Assembly (NCBI GenBank): GCA_009760885.1
Contig: CM019701.1
Coordinates: forward strand, 17,646,975-17,710,974
Length of the DNA stretch: 64,000 nt
Source of the DNA: Achatina immaculata
Taxonomy: Eukaryota; Mollusca; Gastropoda; Stylommatophora; Achatinidae
Reading direction: 5' to 3'
Under the pieces are notes generated by a model, which was not told where the DNA came from, did no database searches, and worked only from the letters and a program-made list of their open reading frames with translations. This document shows, piece after piece, positions 1 to 10,300 of this stretch. The position numbers were made by a program, and so were the translations under genes. The first letter of the stretch is position 1, and every line of letters starts with the position of its first letter.

Positions 1-787
1 GCCTTGACTTACCACACATAACTATTAGCCTTGACTTACCATACCGCATTATTAGCCTTGACTTACCACACATAACTATTAGCCTTGACTTACTACACAT
101 AACTATTAGCCTTGATTTACCATACCGCATTATTAGCCTTGATTTACCACACATAACTATTAGCCTTGACTTACTACACATAACTATTAGCCTTGACTTA
201 CTACACATAACTATTAGCCTTGACTTACTACACATAACTATTAGCCGTGCCTTACCATACCGCATTATTAGCCTTGACTTACCACACATAACTATTAGCC
301 TTGACTTACCATACCGCATTATTAGCCTTGACTTACCACACATAACTATTAGCCTTGACGTACCACACATAACTATTAGCATTGACTTACCACACATAAC
401 TATTAGCCTTGACTTACTACACATAACTATTAGCCTTGACTTACCATACCGCATTATTAGCCTTGATTTACCACACATAACTATTAGCCTTGACTTACTA
501 CACATAACTATTAGCCTTGACTTACTACACATAACTATTAGCCTTGACTTACCACACATAACTATTAGCCTTGACTTACTACACATAACTATTAGCCTTG
601 ACTTACCATACCGCATTATTAGCCTTGACTTACCACACATAACTATTAGCCTTGACTTACTACACATAACTATTAGCCGTGCCTTACCATACCGCATTAT
701 TAGCCTTGACTTACCACACATAACTATTAGCCTTGACGTACCACACCGCATTATTAGCTTTGGCTTATCCCACACAATTATTAGCTT
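1..787. repeat. 27-bp minisatellite array
   Basis: About 29 head-to-tail units of 27 bp beginning GCCTTGACTTACCACACATA. Two main variants alternate irregularly: one with ACACATAACTATTA and one with ATACCGCATTATTA in the second half. The same family continues, more diverged, at 1321-1470, 2136-2162 and 2563-2816, so one original array has been split by at least three later insertions. No coding function is seen. Confidence 0.97.
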
Positions 788-1320
788 TGACTTACCGTGG
801 AAAAAATACACGTAAAAGGGACCGATGTTGAAGAAGTCAATCAATTTGTATACCTTGGCAGCTACATAGACCAGGATAGTGACACCACAAAGGAAGTTAG
901 AATTAGAATTGCAAAAGCAGCATCGATCTTCAAGAATATTGAAAACAAATGGCAAAGGAAAATACTCGGCATCAAGTGGAACGAATTTAAGAATAGTGCA
1001 GAGATAAGACAGATGACTGAACAACAACCAGTCTCATGGATGATCAGGAAAAGGAGATGGACATATGTTGGTCACGTGATGAAAAGAAACGATCAGAGAA
1101 TCCCAAAACAAGCTATCAAGTGGAACACAACAGGCCGAAGAAAAAGAGGCAGACCGCATGAAACTCTGAAGAGGACATGTTTAAGAGAAGCCAAATTAAT
1201 AGGTATAAAATCCTTTGATGAGGTTGAAAGACTCGCCGAAGACAGGAAAAATTGGCGAACTACTTTGCGAGCCCTATGTGACGTTTAACGGCACGGGAAG
1301 GATATAAGATATAAGATATA
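788..1320 (+). pseudogene. LINE family A, 3' fragment with in-frame internal deletion
   Basis: The 3' end of an APE-type non-LTR retrotransposon, 5'-truncated and inserted in the 27-bp minisatellite. The reading frame 797-1288 encodes the part after the reverse transcriptase palm: FVYLGSYID, RKILGIKWNEF, RRRWTYVGH-like and GRRKRGRP motifs typical of LINE thumb/C-terminal regions, ending RALCDV-stop. Compared with the longer copy at 16149-16984, about 46 codons are missing between FKNIEN and RKILGIKW, yet the frame is kept. The 3' UTR is very short (AACGGCACGGGAAGG) and is followed by a tail of ATATAAG repeats. Satellite sequence GACTTACCG occurs on both sides, compatible with a target-site duplication inside the array. 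No promoter or 5' part is present, so this is a dead copy. Confidence 0.9.
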
Positions 1321-1470
1321 AGACTTACCGCACAGAATTACTAGGCTTGACCTATCACAAAGAATTATTAGCCTTAACTTACCACACATAATTATTAGCG
1401 TTTAGTTATCACACGCAATTAATAGACTGGACTTAGCACACAGAATTATTAACCTTGACTTATCACACTT
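1321..1470. repeat. 27-bp minisatellite, diverged continuation
   Basis: Five or six degenerate units of the same family as 1-787 (CTTGACYTATCACA and AGAATTATTA blocks), resuming directly after the LINE tail. Confidence 0.85.
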
Positions 1471-2135
1471 CTTCTTCTTCTTCTTCGTTCGCTTCTACCA
1501 CCAAGACCGCCCTGTGATCCTGCTGAATTTACGCCTGTGGTCCTCGTTAAGTCCCGTGGTCCCCCGTGTGATCCCTGAAAGGACCACATGAGATCTCCGA
1601 GAGGACCACAAGAGATCCCCGAGAGAACCACAAGAGATTCAGAGTTTCGCGGGGCTTGAGCTTGTATTCTTGGTGGGTCTCAGAAGCAGGATTACGTGAC
1701 ACCGTGGTTTTCATTCCACCAGTTTAGTCTAGGGTTGGACTTTCTCACCGGAAGACCTCGACGTGTTTTAGATATCAGAATATCCCTGCTGGGGTGAGAG
1801 GTGGTAGCCCACCCAGGCCAGAGTTGGACTTTCTCACTGGGAAACCTCAGTGTGATTAGGATACGCATACATCCCCGCCGGGTGAGAAGTGGTTGCCTAT
1901 CTAGACTGCCCTGGTCCAGTGTCTCCGACTTCAGCATTTTGTGGTCGTGGCCGCTACCTTTCCTAGTTGTGACCAGGATGGAGCTTTTGTCCAGGAGGAC
2001 GAATCCTCGCCACTAGTGACTTCTACCCCTGGGTTGAGCCGGTTTAGGCATATTATCCCAGTATGGGCGTGTCTGGGACGTGACCGACCTCTAGACCAGA
2101 GATACCGTGACATGCGTAGCCATCAAGTTTCAGAC
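1471..2135. other. Unclassified insert in the minisatellite, (CTT)n at its left end
   Basis: About 660 bp of moderately GC-rich, non-satellite DNA bounded on both sides by the 27-bp repeat. The left end is a (CTT)5 run, which on the minus strand would be a (GAA)n tail, so a minus-strand retroposon is possible. Internally a block of about 75 bp beginning GTTGGACTTTCTCAC occurs twice, at 1734 and 1825 (offset 91 bp). No A/B box pair, RT, integrase or transposase motif was recognised. Short ORFs on both strands look spurious. Confidence 0.5.
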
Positions 2136-2162
2136 TTATCACACATAATTATTAGCCTTGAC

Positions 2163-2562
2163 TTCATTCATTCATTCACTTGCGTGTCCCTTGCGGAACT
2201 TTGCCTCCCTAATAACTATCCTGTAGACCCCTCGGTTGTGAGCAAGATGGCCTGCCGCTGATGCATCCATTTGCAGATCAGCAACGATGTCTTGCAGCCA
2301 TCTTCGCCTTGGTCTTCCTCTCTTTCTTTTTCCCATTATGTACCCTTCCAAGACGGTCTTCTCTAGATTATCATGACGTTTAATGTGTCCAAAATATTTA
2401 AGTTTTCTCTCTTTAATCCTCTTTACTAGCCAGCCTTCTTCAGTATTAAGTTCTTGTAGTATGGATATAATTGTTCTTTTTTGTGTTCACGATATTTGAA
2501 GACTCTTCTGTAGCATTTACATTCAAAGGCATTTATGTGTTTCCTCCCTGTTTTGTTAAGCC
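2163..2562 (-). mobile_element. LINE family B-RTE 3' fragment
   Basis: 5'-truncated minus-strand fragment of an RTE/BovB-like non-LTR retrotransposon, closely related to 7341-7775 and 21396-21514. On the minus strand it runs from the NKTGRKHINAFECKC-like thumb region through the region that in the sibling copy reads GRPKRRW, to a C-terminus related to AVWEAKFRKGHANE-stop. It ends in a tail of ATGA repeats, seen on the plus strand as (ATTC)n at 2163. It interrupts the 27-bp minisatellite. The frame is broken. Confidence 0.85.
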
Positions 2563-2816
2563 TTCACGTATCACACGTAATTATTAGCCTTGACCTATCA
2601 CACAGAATAATTAGCCTAGACTTACCATACACAGTTATTAGCCTTTACTTATCGCACATAATTATTAGCCTTGACCTGTCACAAAGAAATATTAACCTTT
2701 ACTTACCACAAAAAAATTATTAGCCTTGATCTATCACACAGAAAATTATTATCCTTTACGTAATACACAGAATTATTAGCTTTGACCTATCACACAGAAT
2801 TATTATCCTTGGACAG
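2563..2816. repeat. 27-bp minisatellite, diverged continuation
   Basis: About nine degenerate units of the family at 1-787 (ATTATTAGCCTTGACCTATC core), resuming after the antisense LINE fragment. Confidence 0.88.
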
Positions 2817-2841
2817 TGATAGGCCTAGCAAAAACGGTTGA

Positions 2842-2988
2842 ACATTTATCACTGAATATAAACATTTATCACTGAATATGAACATTTATCACTGAATATG
2901 AACATTTATCACTGAATATGAACATTTATCACTGAATATGAACATTTATCACTGAATATGAACATTTATCACTGAATATGAACATTAG
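2842..2988. repeat. 20-bp tandem repeat
   Basis: Seven nearly perfect copies of AACATTTATCACTGAATATG. High identity suggests recent expansion. Confidence 0.96.
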
Positions 2989-3317
2989 GCAGAAACAAGA
3001 TTTTAAAAATCGTTGATGGGCAGTTTGTTGATGCGTACAAGTCAGTGGTTGGTGCATGCAGTACAGTTCTCTTCAATCTGTTCTGTGGCTCTTTTGTGTG
3101 GAATCTGTGTGGGTCTAAAAGTGATGACTGGGGCTAGTGATGAACTTGTATGCCCCAGTAAAACTAACTCCACCTGCGCTGTTGCTAGAACTTAGAATGC
3201 AAGTACTGATTTAATTTTCTGGATCATAAGACAGAAAGGTGTGAAAACGGGTAAAATATTTATGTAAATATTTGTAGCTACTAATTAGAAACAGTTACAC
3301 TTTCACAAAATGTCTTC
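2989..3317. other. Unique sequence, nothing recognised
   Basis: About 330 bp between two arrays. A 60-codon ORF at 3013-3195 shows no recognisable motif and no convincing splice borders. Confidence 0.5.
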
Positions 3318-3757
3318 ACCGGTGACAAACATAGGTCACAAAAAGTCTTAACACAGGTCACAATAAGCTTTAACTCACGACTAACACAGGTCACAATAAG
3401 CTTTAACTCACGACAAACACAGGCCACAATAAGCTTTAACTCACGACAAACACAGGTCACAATAAGCTTTAACTCATGACAAACATAGGTCACAATAAGC
3501 TTTAACTCATGACAAACACATGTGACAATAAGCTTTAACTCACGACAAACACAGGTCACAATAAGCTTTAACTCACGACAAACACAGGTCACAATACGCT
3601 TTAACTCACGACAAACAAAGGTCACAATAAGTTTTAACTCACGACAAACACAGGTCACAATACGCTTTAACTCACGACAAACACAGGTCACAATAAGCTT
3701 TAACTCACGACAAACACAGGTCACAATAAGCTTTAACTCACGACAAACAGGTGACAA
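3318..3757. repeat. 33-bp minisatellite
   Basis: About 13 units of 33 bp (GGTCACAATAAGCTTTAACT then CACGACAAACACA). Because 33 is divisible by three, both strands stay open (11-residue repeats such as VCRELKLIVTC), which creates ORFs that are not genes. Confidence 0.96.
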
Positions 3758-3885
3758 AAAGTTCACATTTTACAAACGAAACTCACATCACGCACTACTT
3801 ACCAGAAGAAATATATGACATATTTCTATGACCTTGAGCTGTCTACTACTTATTTCAGTATCGCTCTACAACTTCATGTCTTCCA

Positions 3886-3888
3886 CCT

Positions 3889-3943
<55 letters not shown>

Positions 3944-3944
3944 A

Positions 3945-3977
<33 letters not shown>

Positions 3978-4065
3978 GCTGCTGCTGCTACTACTACTAC
4001 TACTAATATTACTACTACTAGTTACTACTACTGATACTACTACTATTACTACTACTACTACAACT
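3886..4065. repeat. (CTA)n trinucleotide microsatellite
   Basis: About 180 bp of CTA/TAC repeats with one GCT-run interruption near 3977-3988 and a few point changes. It gives spurious poly-Tyr or poly-Thr frames. Confidence 0.97.
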
Positions 4066-4114
4066 ACTTATATCAATATCGTAAATGTGTCTACCAGAAC
4101 TTATATTGTGTACG

Positions 4115-4728
4115 TAAATGTGTCTACTACTTATTTCTGTAACATCACTATCTACTACTTATTTCTGTAACATCACTATCTACTACTTATTTCTGTAACA
4201 TCACTGCCTACTACTTATTTCTGTAACATCACTATCTACTACTTATTTCTGTAATATCACTATCTACTACTTATTTCTGTAACAACACTGTCTACTACTT
4301 ATTTCTGTAATATCACTGTCTACTACTTATTTCTGTAACATCACTATCTACTACTTATTTCTGTAATATCACTGTCTACTACTTATTTCTGTAACATCAC
4401 TATCTACTACTTATTTCTGTAACATCACTATCTACTACTTATTTCTGTAACATCACTATCTACTACTTATTTCTGTAATATCACTATCTACTACTTATTT
4501 CTGTAATATCATTGTCTACTACTTATTTCTGTAACATCACTATCTACTACTTATTTCTGTAATATCACTGTCTACTACTTATTTCTGTAACAACACTGTC
4601 TACTACTTATTTCTGTAATATCACTGTCTACTACTTATTTCTGTAACATCACTGTCTACTACTTATTTCTGTAACATCATTGTCTACTACTTATTTCTGT
4701 AACATCACTGTCTACTACTTATTTCTGT
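4115..4728. repeat. 28-bp minisatellite
   Basis: About 22 units beginning TACTACTTATTTCTGTAACA and ending TCACTATC, with recurring AACATC/AATATC and CTATC/CTGTC variants. Confidence 0.96.
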
Positions 4729-4984
4729 TAAAATGACATCACAGAAGTAAAACGTAGACACAATGAAGTCGCTGTCAAGTATCTGTTTCTGTGATGTCAG
4801 CTTATCTACTACTTACTGTACTACTGTGACGTAACTACCTACTACTTGTTTCTATGACGTCAGTATGTCTATTACTAATTACGGTGACGTAAATACCTGA
4901 TACTTGTTTCTGTGACCCCAGTATTTCTACTACCAACTAATGTGACACTGGTCTATCTACTACTTGTTTCTGTGACCCCCAGTA
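4729..4984. repeat. Degenerate TCTACTACT-containing repeats
   Basis: Imperfect units of roughly 55-60 bp (TACTTGTTTCTGTGAC with a following GTCAGTATGTCTA block) bridge the 28-bp and 48-bp arrays. They share words with both, so the two arrays may have a common origin. Confidence 0.6.
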
Positions 4985-5425
4985 TGTCTACTACCAATTA
5001 CCGTGACGTTGTTCTATATACCAGTTATGATACGTCTATTACTAATTACCGTGACGTTATTCTATATACCAGTTATGATATGTCTATTACTAATTACCGT
5101 GACGTTATTCTATATACCAGTTATGATATGTCTACTACTACTAACTACCGTGACGTTGTTCTATATACCAGTTATGAGTATGTCTACTACCAATTACCGT
5201 GACGTTGTTCTATATACCGGTTATGATACGTCTACTACTAACTACCGTGACGCTGTTCTATATACCAGTTATGATATGTCTACTACTACTAACTACCGTG
5301 ACGTTGTTCTATATACCAGTTATGAGTATGTCTACTACCAATTACCGTGACGTTGTTCTATATACCAGTTATGATACGTCTACTACTAACTACCGTGACG
5401 TTGTTCTGTATACCAGTTATGAGTT
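4985..5425. repeat. 48/51-bp minisatellite
   Basis: About nine units containing ACCGTGACGTTGTTCTATAT and ACCAGTTATGATACG. Some units are 3 bp longer (an extra ACT). Overlapping open frames in this array are by-products of the period being divisible by three. Confidence 0.94.
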
Positions 5426-5503
5426 TGTTGTCGCGGTATCTACACCTAACTAGAGTTTAGCTCAGATAAATTCTTCCAGCCTGGAAAGACAAGGACACTT
5501 TAC

Positions 5504-5734
5504 CTGCATGGCATTCATGAGGTCGTCGTCTGTGGAATCCTTCCTTTGTGTCAGAGGAATCATTTCGTCTACATGAATGAGGTCACTACCGTCAGGACCT
5601 ACGACCAGAATCACGTCTGCTGAATCGTCTCCTCTGTCCTCGACATGAGAATTTTGCGGGGACAAAGCTAGAAAAAGAATGGATGACATTTTCTCATCAC
5701 TGAGTTCAGCTACTGTCCCGCTTTCTTGTCTCTG
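5504..5734 (-). CDS. Candidate host exon, acidic protein segment, unidentified
   Basis: The minus strand is open across this block and ends in a strong donor, CAG|GTAAAG, after codons ...DLMNAMQ. The upstream border could be the AG in TTTCTAAG|CAGAGAC or three bases later. The encoded segment is acidic (VEDRGDDSADVIL, DSTDDDLMNAMQ) with one short hydrophobic stretch (SSILFLALS). It is the only non-repetitive open block in this region and lies downstream, on the same strand, of the exons at 17407-17509 and 13194-13385. The upstream exon ends in phase 1, whereas the visible acceptors here imply phase 0 or an early stop, so it cannot be joined directly. A missing exon, a different gene, or a chance ORF are all possible. 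Family not recognised. Confidence 0.4.
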
Positions 5735-5775
5735 CTTAGAAACTTGATCATGAGCAGGAACTAAACTACTTTTTT

Positions 5776-6056
5776 ACATCTTACATCCTTCTTGTTCCGT
5801 TAAATGTCACGTAGGGCTCGCATGGTAGTTGCCAAGTTTTCCAGCGAGTTTTTCAAACCCATTAAGTGATTTTAGGCCCATTAAACTTAACAATGTCCTC
5901 TTTAGAGTTGCTTCTTCTGCCTATTGTCTTCCACTTGATAGCTAGTTTTTGGGATTCTCTAACTGTTTCTTCTCAACACGTGATAAATATAAGACTGTTT
6001 CCTTTTTTCTGATCATACCTGAGACAGATAGGTTGTTGTACTAAACTACCACATCC
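5776..6056 (-). mobile_element. LINE family A 3' fragment, old copy
   Basis: On the plus strand the copy begins with ACATCTTACATCC (the tail region) and CCGTTAAATGTCACGTAGGG, the reverse complement of the family A 3' end seen at 1250-1300. It continues through the region encoding the GRRKRGRP-like segment to about 6056. It is more diverged than the other copies and carries several frame breaks. Confidence 0.8.
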
Positions 6057-6798
6057 AGGAAATAAACTTTACCTGCAGTGTAGGGAATAGATTAAGTACT
6101 AGTTACCTAGGTTGGTTGGCAACCCTAGCGTTGAAATAATGGGTCAGCAGCTGGGCAGCTTAGGAGTGCGCAATTCTGAGAGTCCAGTTCGGGGACCCGG
6201 TATATAAAGAAAACAGAATTTCACCAGGTCGGGCTTTGTACGCACGTAGGGGCCAGAGGGGAAAGGTCATTTGCCGTGCAAGCGTGAATGAGATGTTTAT
6301 TATATGTGGAAAACCATGTATCGTGAAAAGTCAGTTTATACTTTTGTGATCTGGAAGCGTGCAAGCTGTGTCCATTTTGTACTTTAATCCTCCGACCAGG
6401 CCCGACATCACTTAGGTATGAGTTAGATAATATAAATAGACATTGAAAAGATCAGAATTCCATATTAACATAATTATTCTACGTAAGATGTCATGTTTAG
6501 CAACGTGGAAATTGTAAGTTGTGTATGTGCACATGATTGTATATTACTGTGTTCATTGTAAGAGCATGTTTGCATGTAATATATGACAGTTAGTTAGTTA
6601 GTTTATGATTACAGTCTGAATCCTAATCCTTCAAGTATGATTACTTTGAGATTTTAATGCAGTGAACAATATTTGCTGCAAAATCAAACATACATGTGTA
6701 AGATTGTTTTAATGATTTCTTTTAATTTTACCTTTGAGATATTTTTGTAGGACTCCAAGTAGTGAAAGAAATTGTTTTAATGATTGTGTTGATAAATA
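6057..6798. other. Unique sequence with a candidate TATA box and splice donor
   Basis: No coding frame is recognised. A GC-flanked TATATAAAG occurs at 6201-6209 and a good donor context, CTTAG|GTATGAG, at 6411-6420. This could be a TATA promoter with a short non-coding first exon, or the regulatory end of an unrecognised retroelement. From 6420 to 6786 the sequence is AT-rich without features. Confidence 0.35.
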
Positions 6799-8723
6799 GA
6801 TGCCATCAAACACATGAAGAAAGGGAAAGCGACTGGGCCTGATAATATAACAGTAGAAGAAATAGAGGCACTAGAGGAGACAAGAATAAAAATAATAACC
6901 AAGTTACTGAATGACATTTACAACAGTGGTTATATTCCCAGTGACTTGCTTAAATCCACGTTTATAGCACTACCAAAGAAAACAAGTGCAAAGGAATGTG
7001 GGGAACACAGGACTATAAGTCTCTCATGTCACATAACGAAGCTACTTCTGAGAATTATTATGAGAAGGATAAGGTAAAAGATAAAAATGGAAATAGCAGA
7101 TAAACAGTTTGGATTTGTTGAAGGAAAGGGAACACAGTGTCATTTATACTTTACGAACACTAATAGAAAGAGCCTTAGAAGTACAGAAAGATCTCTACTT
7201 ATGCTTCATTGATTACACCAAGGCATTTGACAAGGTGAAACATAATGAAATTATTAAAATGCTTGAAGACATCAGTATAGATGGCAAAGACCAGAGGACT
7301 GTAAAACTTCTATACTGGCACAAGAAGTAGCAATTCGAGATGAAAATCATTCATTCATTCATTTGCATGTCCCTTGCGGAACTTTGCCTCCCAAACAGCA
7401 CTCCTGTAGGCCTCTCGGTTGTGAGCAAGATGGCCTGCTGCTGGTGCATCCATTTGCAGATCGTCAACGATGTCTTACAGCCATCTTCGTTTTGGTCTTC
7501 CTCTTTTTCTTTTTCCCATTATGTAGCCTTCCAATAAGGTCTTCTCTAAATTATCATGACGTTTAATGTGTCCAAAATATTTAAGTTTTCTCTCTTTAAT
7601 CTTCTTTACTAGCCAGCCTTCTTCAATATTAAACTCTTGTAGTATAGATATATTTGTTCTTTTTTGTGTCCACGACATTTGGAGAACTCTTCTGTAGCAT
7701 TTACATTCAAAGGCATTTATGTGTTTCTCAGCTGTTTTGTTAAGTGTCCAGGTCTCACAAGCATATGTTGCGATGGGAAAATAGAACTGGAAACCTATCA
7801 AACTATAAAGCAAGGGGTGCAACAAGGATGTGTACTATCTCCAGACCTTTTTTCTCTGTACAACAAGAATACTATAAGAACGATCATCACAGAACCAGGT
7901 ATAAAAATTGGAGGATACAATATTAACAACCTTCGGTATGCTGACGACACAGTACTGATAGCTGAGAACCAACAAGACCTGCAAAATCTCTTAGATAAAG
8001 TCGCTAAAGGAAGTGAACAGAAAGGCCTTACTTTAAACATAAAAAAGACAGAGACTATGGTTACATCTAAGAAATAGAATCCACCAACATGCAGTATAAA
8101 ATTAAACAGAACTATTCTAAAGTAGGTGCAGAAATTCATATACCTTGGAGAGGTAATAACTTCAGATGGGAAATGCAGAACAGATATTAGGAACAGAATA
8201 GGCCAAGCAAAGACTGCATTTCAGAGAATGAGAAACATATTATGCAACACATCCTTATCAATGAATGTTGGAAAACGAGTCCTAAAATGCTATATTGAAC
8301 CTATCTTGCTATATGGAAGTGAATCATGGGTAATAGGCAAGTCTGTACAAAAATAGTTGGAAGAAGCAGAAATGTGGTTTATTAGAAGAATGTTGCGAAT
8401 CCCCTGGACAGCAAAAATAACTAATGAAGAATGTATGAGAAGAGCTGGAGAGACAAAAAAATATTTTCAAAATAATAAGAGAGAGACAATGTACTTTCAT
8501 AGGACATGCAGTGAGAAGAGGGGGCATTGAAAATATTATAACAACATGAAAAATAGAAGGAAGAAGATCAAGAGGAAGACCAAGAGAAATGATACTGGAC
8601 AGTCTGACGGGATGGTGTGAGAGGAGATCACCAACTGAGCTGATGGCCTTAATGAAAGATTGTATACTCTGGAGAAGCATAATAGCCAACGTCAGTCCGC
8701 ACGGCACCTGATGACGATGATGA
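6799..8723 (+). pseudogene. LINE family C (RTE-like), 5'-truncated and interrupted
   Basis: An RTE/BovB-like non-LTR retrotransposon copy flanked by a 12-bp duplication TGTTGATAAATA (6787-6798 and 8724-8735). Reading along the plus strand: the N-terminal RT motif KKGKATGPDNI (6814), DKQFGFV near 7100, RT motif A region LCFIDYTKAFDKVKH (near 7200), then an antisense LINE insertion (7341-7775). Past it come KQGVQQGCVLSPDLF (motif B, near 7808), LRYADDTVLIAENQ (catalytic YADD, near 7930), KFIYLGEVITSDGK (8130), YGSESWV (8310) and an RRMLRIPW thumb motif. It ends in a short GATGATGATG tail. Stops and frameshifts near 7078, 7130, 8075 and 8355 make it non-functional. The 5' UTR and endonuclease domain are absent through 5' truncation. 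Confidence 0.92.
7341..7775 (-). mobile_element. LINE family B-RTE 3' fragment nested inside LINE C
   Basis: On the minus strand 7825-7475 encodes a LINE C-terminal region: YACETWTLNKTAEKHINAF, ECKCYRRVLQMSW, RKLKYFGHIKR and KRKRGRPKRRW. After a frame slip it continues DIVDDLQMDAPAAGH and ends EAKFRKGHANE-stop, followed by an ATGA-repeat tail (plus strand CATTCATTCATTCATT at 7350). Removing the insert rejoins the host LINE reading ...QFEMK with IELETYQTIKQGV, which shows the order of events. BovB-like RTE affiliation is from memory of the thumb motifs. Confidence 0.9.
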
Positions 8724-8735
8724 TGTTGATAAATA

Positions 8736-9090
8736 TATAAGCTATGAATATCAACAATTAAAATAAGATGATCCTTTGTTTGATTTTGTTCACCATGTAA
8801 AAAGAATATTTATGTCAATATAAATTGTACTATTATCTGAAGAAGTATTATTGATTGTGTTTGTTTTCTTTCATTGATGTAGTTGTAAATTTGTTAATAT
8901 GTGTAACCTTCAACCTTTAGTTTACCTATGAAGATAAATTGCCAAGAATAAAAATACATATATAACATCTTATAAATTACATACAATTATTAGTGTCACT
9001 AAAATATTATATTTCCTACAGCAAGATATAAGGAAGAAAGTGTTTAAACACAATATTTGGATATGATGCAGTCAGTTATATACTCTCTCC
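8736..9090. other. AT-rich unique sequence, nothing recognised
   Basis: No ORF, array or transposon end is visible. Confidence 0.5.
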
Positions 9091-9104
9091 ACTCTCTATC
9101 TTTA

Positions 9105-9176
<72 letters not shown>
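9091..9176. repeat. (TC)n(TA)n compound microsatellite
   Basis: About 28 bp of TC followed by about 44 bp of TA. It produces spurious SLSLSL/IYIYIY frames. Confidence 0.97.
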
Positions 9177-9179
<3 letters not shown>

Positions 9180-9423
9180 TTAATAAGAACACTTAGAACT
9201 GAAAGTACATCACTGTTTCGTAAAGCAATTTGTAACATATTGTACATGATTTTTTAACACTATTTAGTACAAAGCACACGAGGCGGTTAAAAAAATATCC
9301 GATTTATTTTTTTTCCGACAGAAACAATTCAAGCACGATAGCTGTCTTCAGGCAAGAAGGGTGTAGGGAACCTTCTTGCGCATGCGTGAATTTTTTCCCG
9401 CCTGTAGAGTACGTCATTTGCTA

Positions 9424-9765
9424 GGGGCCAGCCTGTGAGTGAGTGTGTGGAGTGAGTGAGTGAGTGAATGAGTGAGTGTGGGGAGTGAGTGAGTGAGTGT
9501 GTGGAGTGAGTGAGTGAGTGTGTGTGTGTGGAGCGAGTGAGTGAGTGAGTGTGTGGAGTGAGTGAGTGAGTGTGTGGAGTGAGTGAGTGAGTGGTGGGAG
9601 TGGGTGAATGAGTGAGTGTGTGGAGTGAGTGAGTGTGTGGAGTGAATGAGTGAGTGTGTGGAGTGAGTGAGTGAGTGTGTGGAGTGAGTGAGTGAGTGTG
9701 TGGAGTGAGTGAGTGGAGTGAGTGAGTGAGTGTGTGGAGTGAGTGAGTGAATGTATGGAGTGGCC
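9424..9765. repeat. GTGAGTGAGTGTGTGGA minisatellite in mariner 5' region
   Basis: About 340 bp of units around 18-22 bp built from GAGTGAGTGAGTGTGTG and GGA spacers, lying between the left inverted repeat and the transposase start of the mariner element. Confidence 0.93.
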
Positions 9766-9798
9766 GGATTTTTATTTGCTGTGAAATGACAGGAAGAT

Positions 9799-10300
9799 TT
9801 GAGCAAGGTTATTACTTCAAATTTTGCCAAAAGCATGGCGATACCCAAGAGGAAACCATGTGGAAGATTCCTCTGTCAATTTGGCGACGACTCCATGAGA
9901 ACCACACAAATTAAGGAGTGGTACAGTCGGTTCAAAGATGGCCCCACATCGGTGGAGAGCAGAACACGTTCCAGAAGGCTCTCAAAAAGAGGAAATGAAC
10001 AGGTCATTGACGTGATATTTATGTTCGTCATGGAGAACCTTGTGGCACCATTAGAGAACTTACGGACGACGTGAGGATAAGCGCTGATTCAGCACATTCT
10101 ATTTTGGTGGAGGATATAGCCAAGCGGAGAGTATCTGCCGAAATCATGCTGAACTTGTCAAAGATGGAGCAGAAGCAATTTCGTTTAAAAGTGCCACAGA
10201 AAATGCTGGACCACAAAAAACGGAGACGCAATTTCCTGAGCACGCCTTGACCACTGGCCATGAGTCATGGTTTTACGAGTACGATCCAGAAACCAAGGTC
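9799..10300 (+). pseudogene. mariner transposase, N-terminal half (broken)
   Basis: The DNA-binding half of a mariner transposase. FGDDSMRTTQIKEWYSRFKD and GPTSVESRTRSRR match the second helix-turn-helix and linker region of the family. After a frameshift near 10060 come DDVRISADSAHSILVED and RRVSAEIMLNLSKMEQKQ. Then, in a new frame, TGHESWFYEYDPETK appears, which is the first catalytic block. The family normally has TGDESW; the aspartate is His here, so the catalytic triad is lost even apart from the frameshifts. Directly after YDPETK the sequence enters the 45-bp array. No intact translation product is possible. Confidence 0.9.

Noticed and set aside
3886..4065. Poly-Tyr or poly-Thr coding exon
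   Set aside because: Simple (CTA)n microsatellite.
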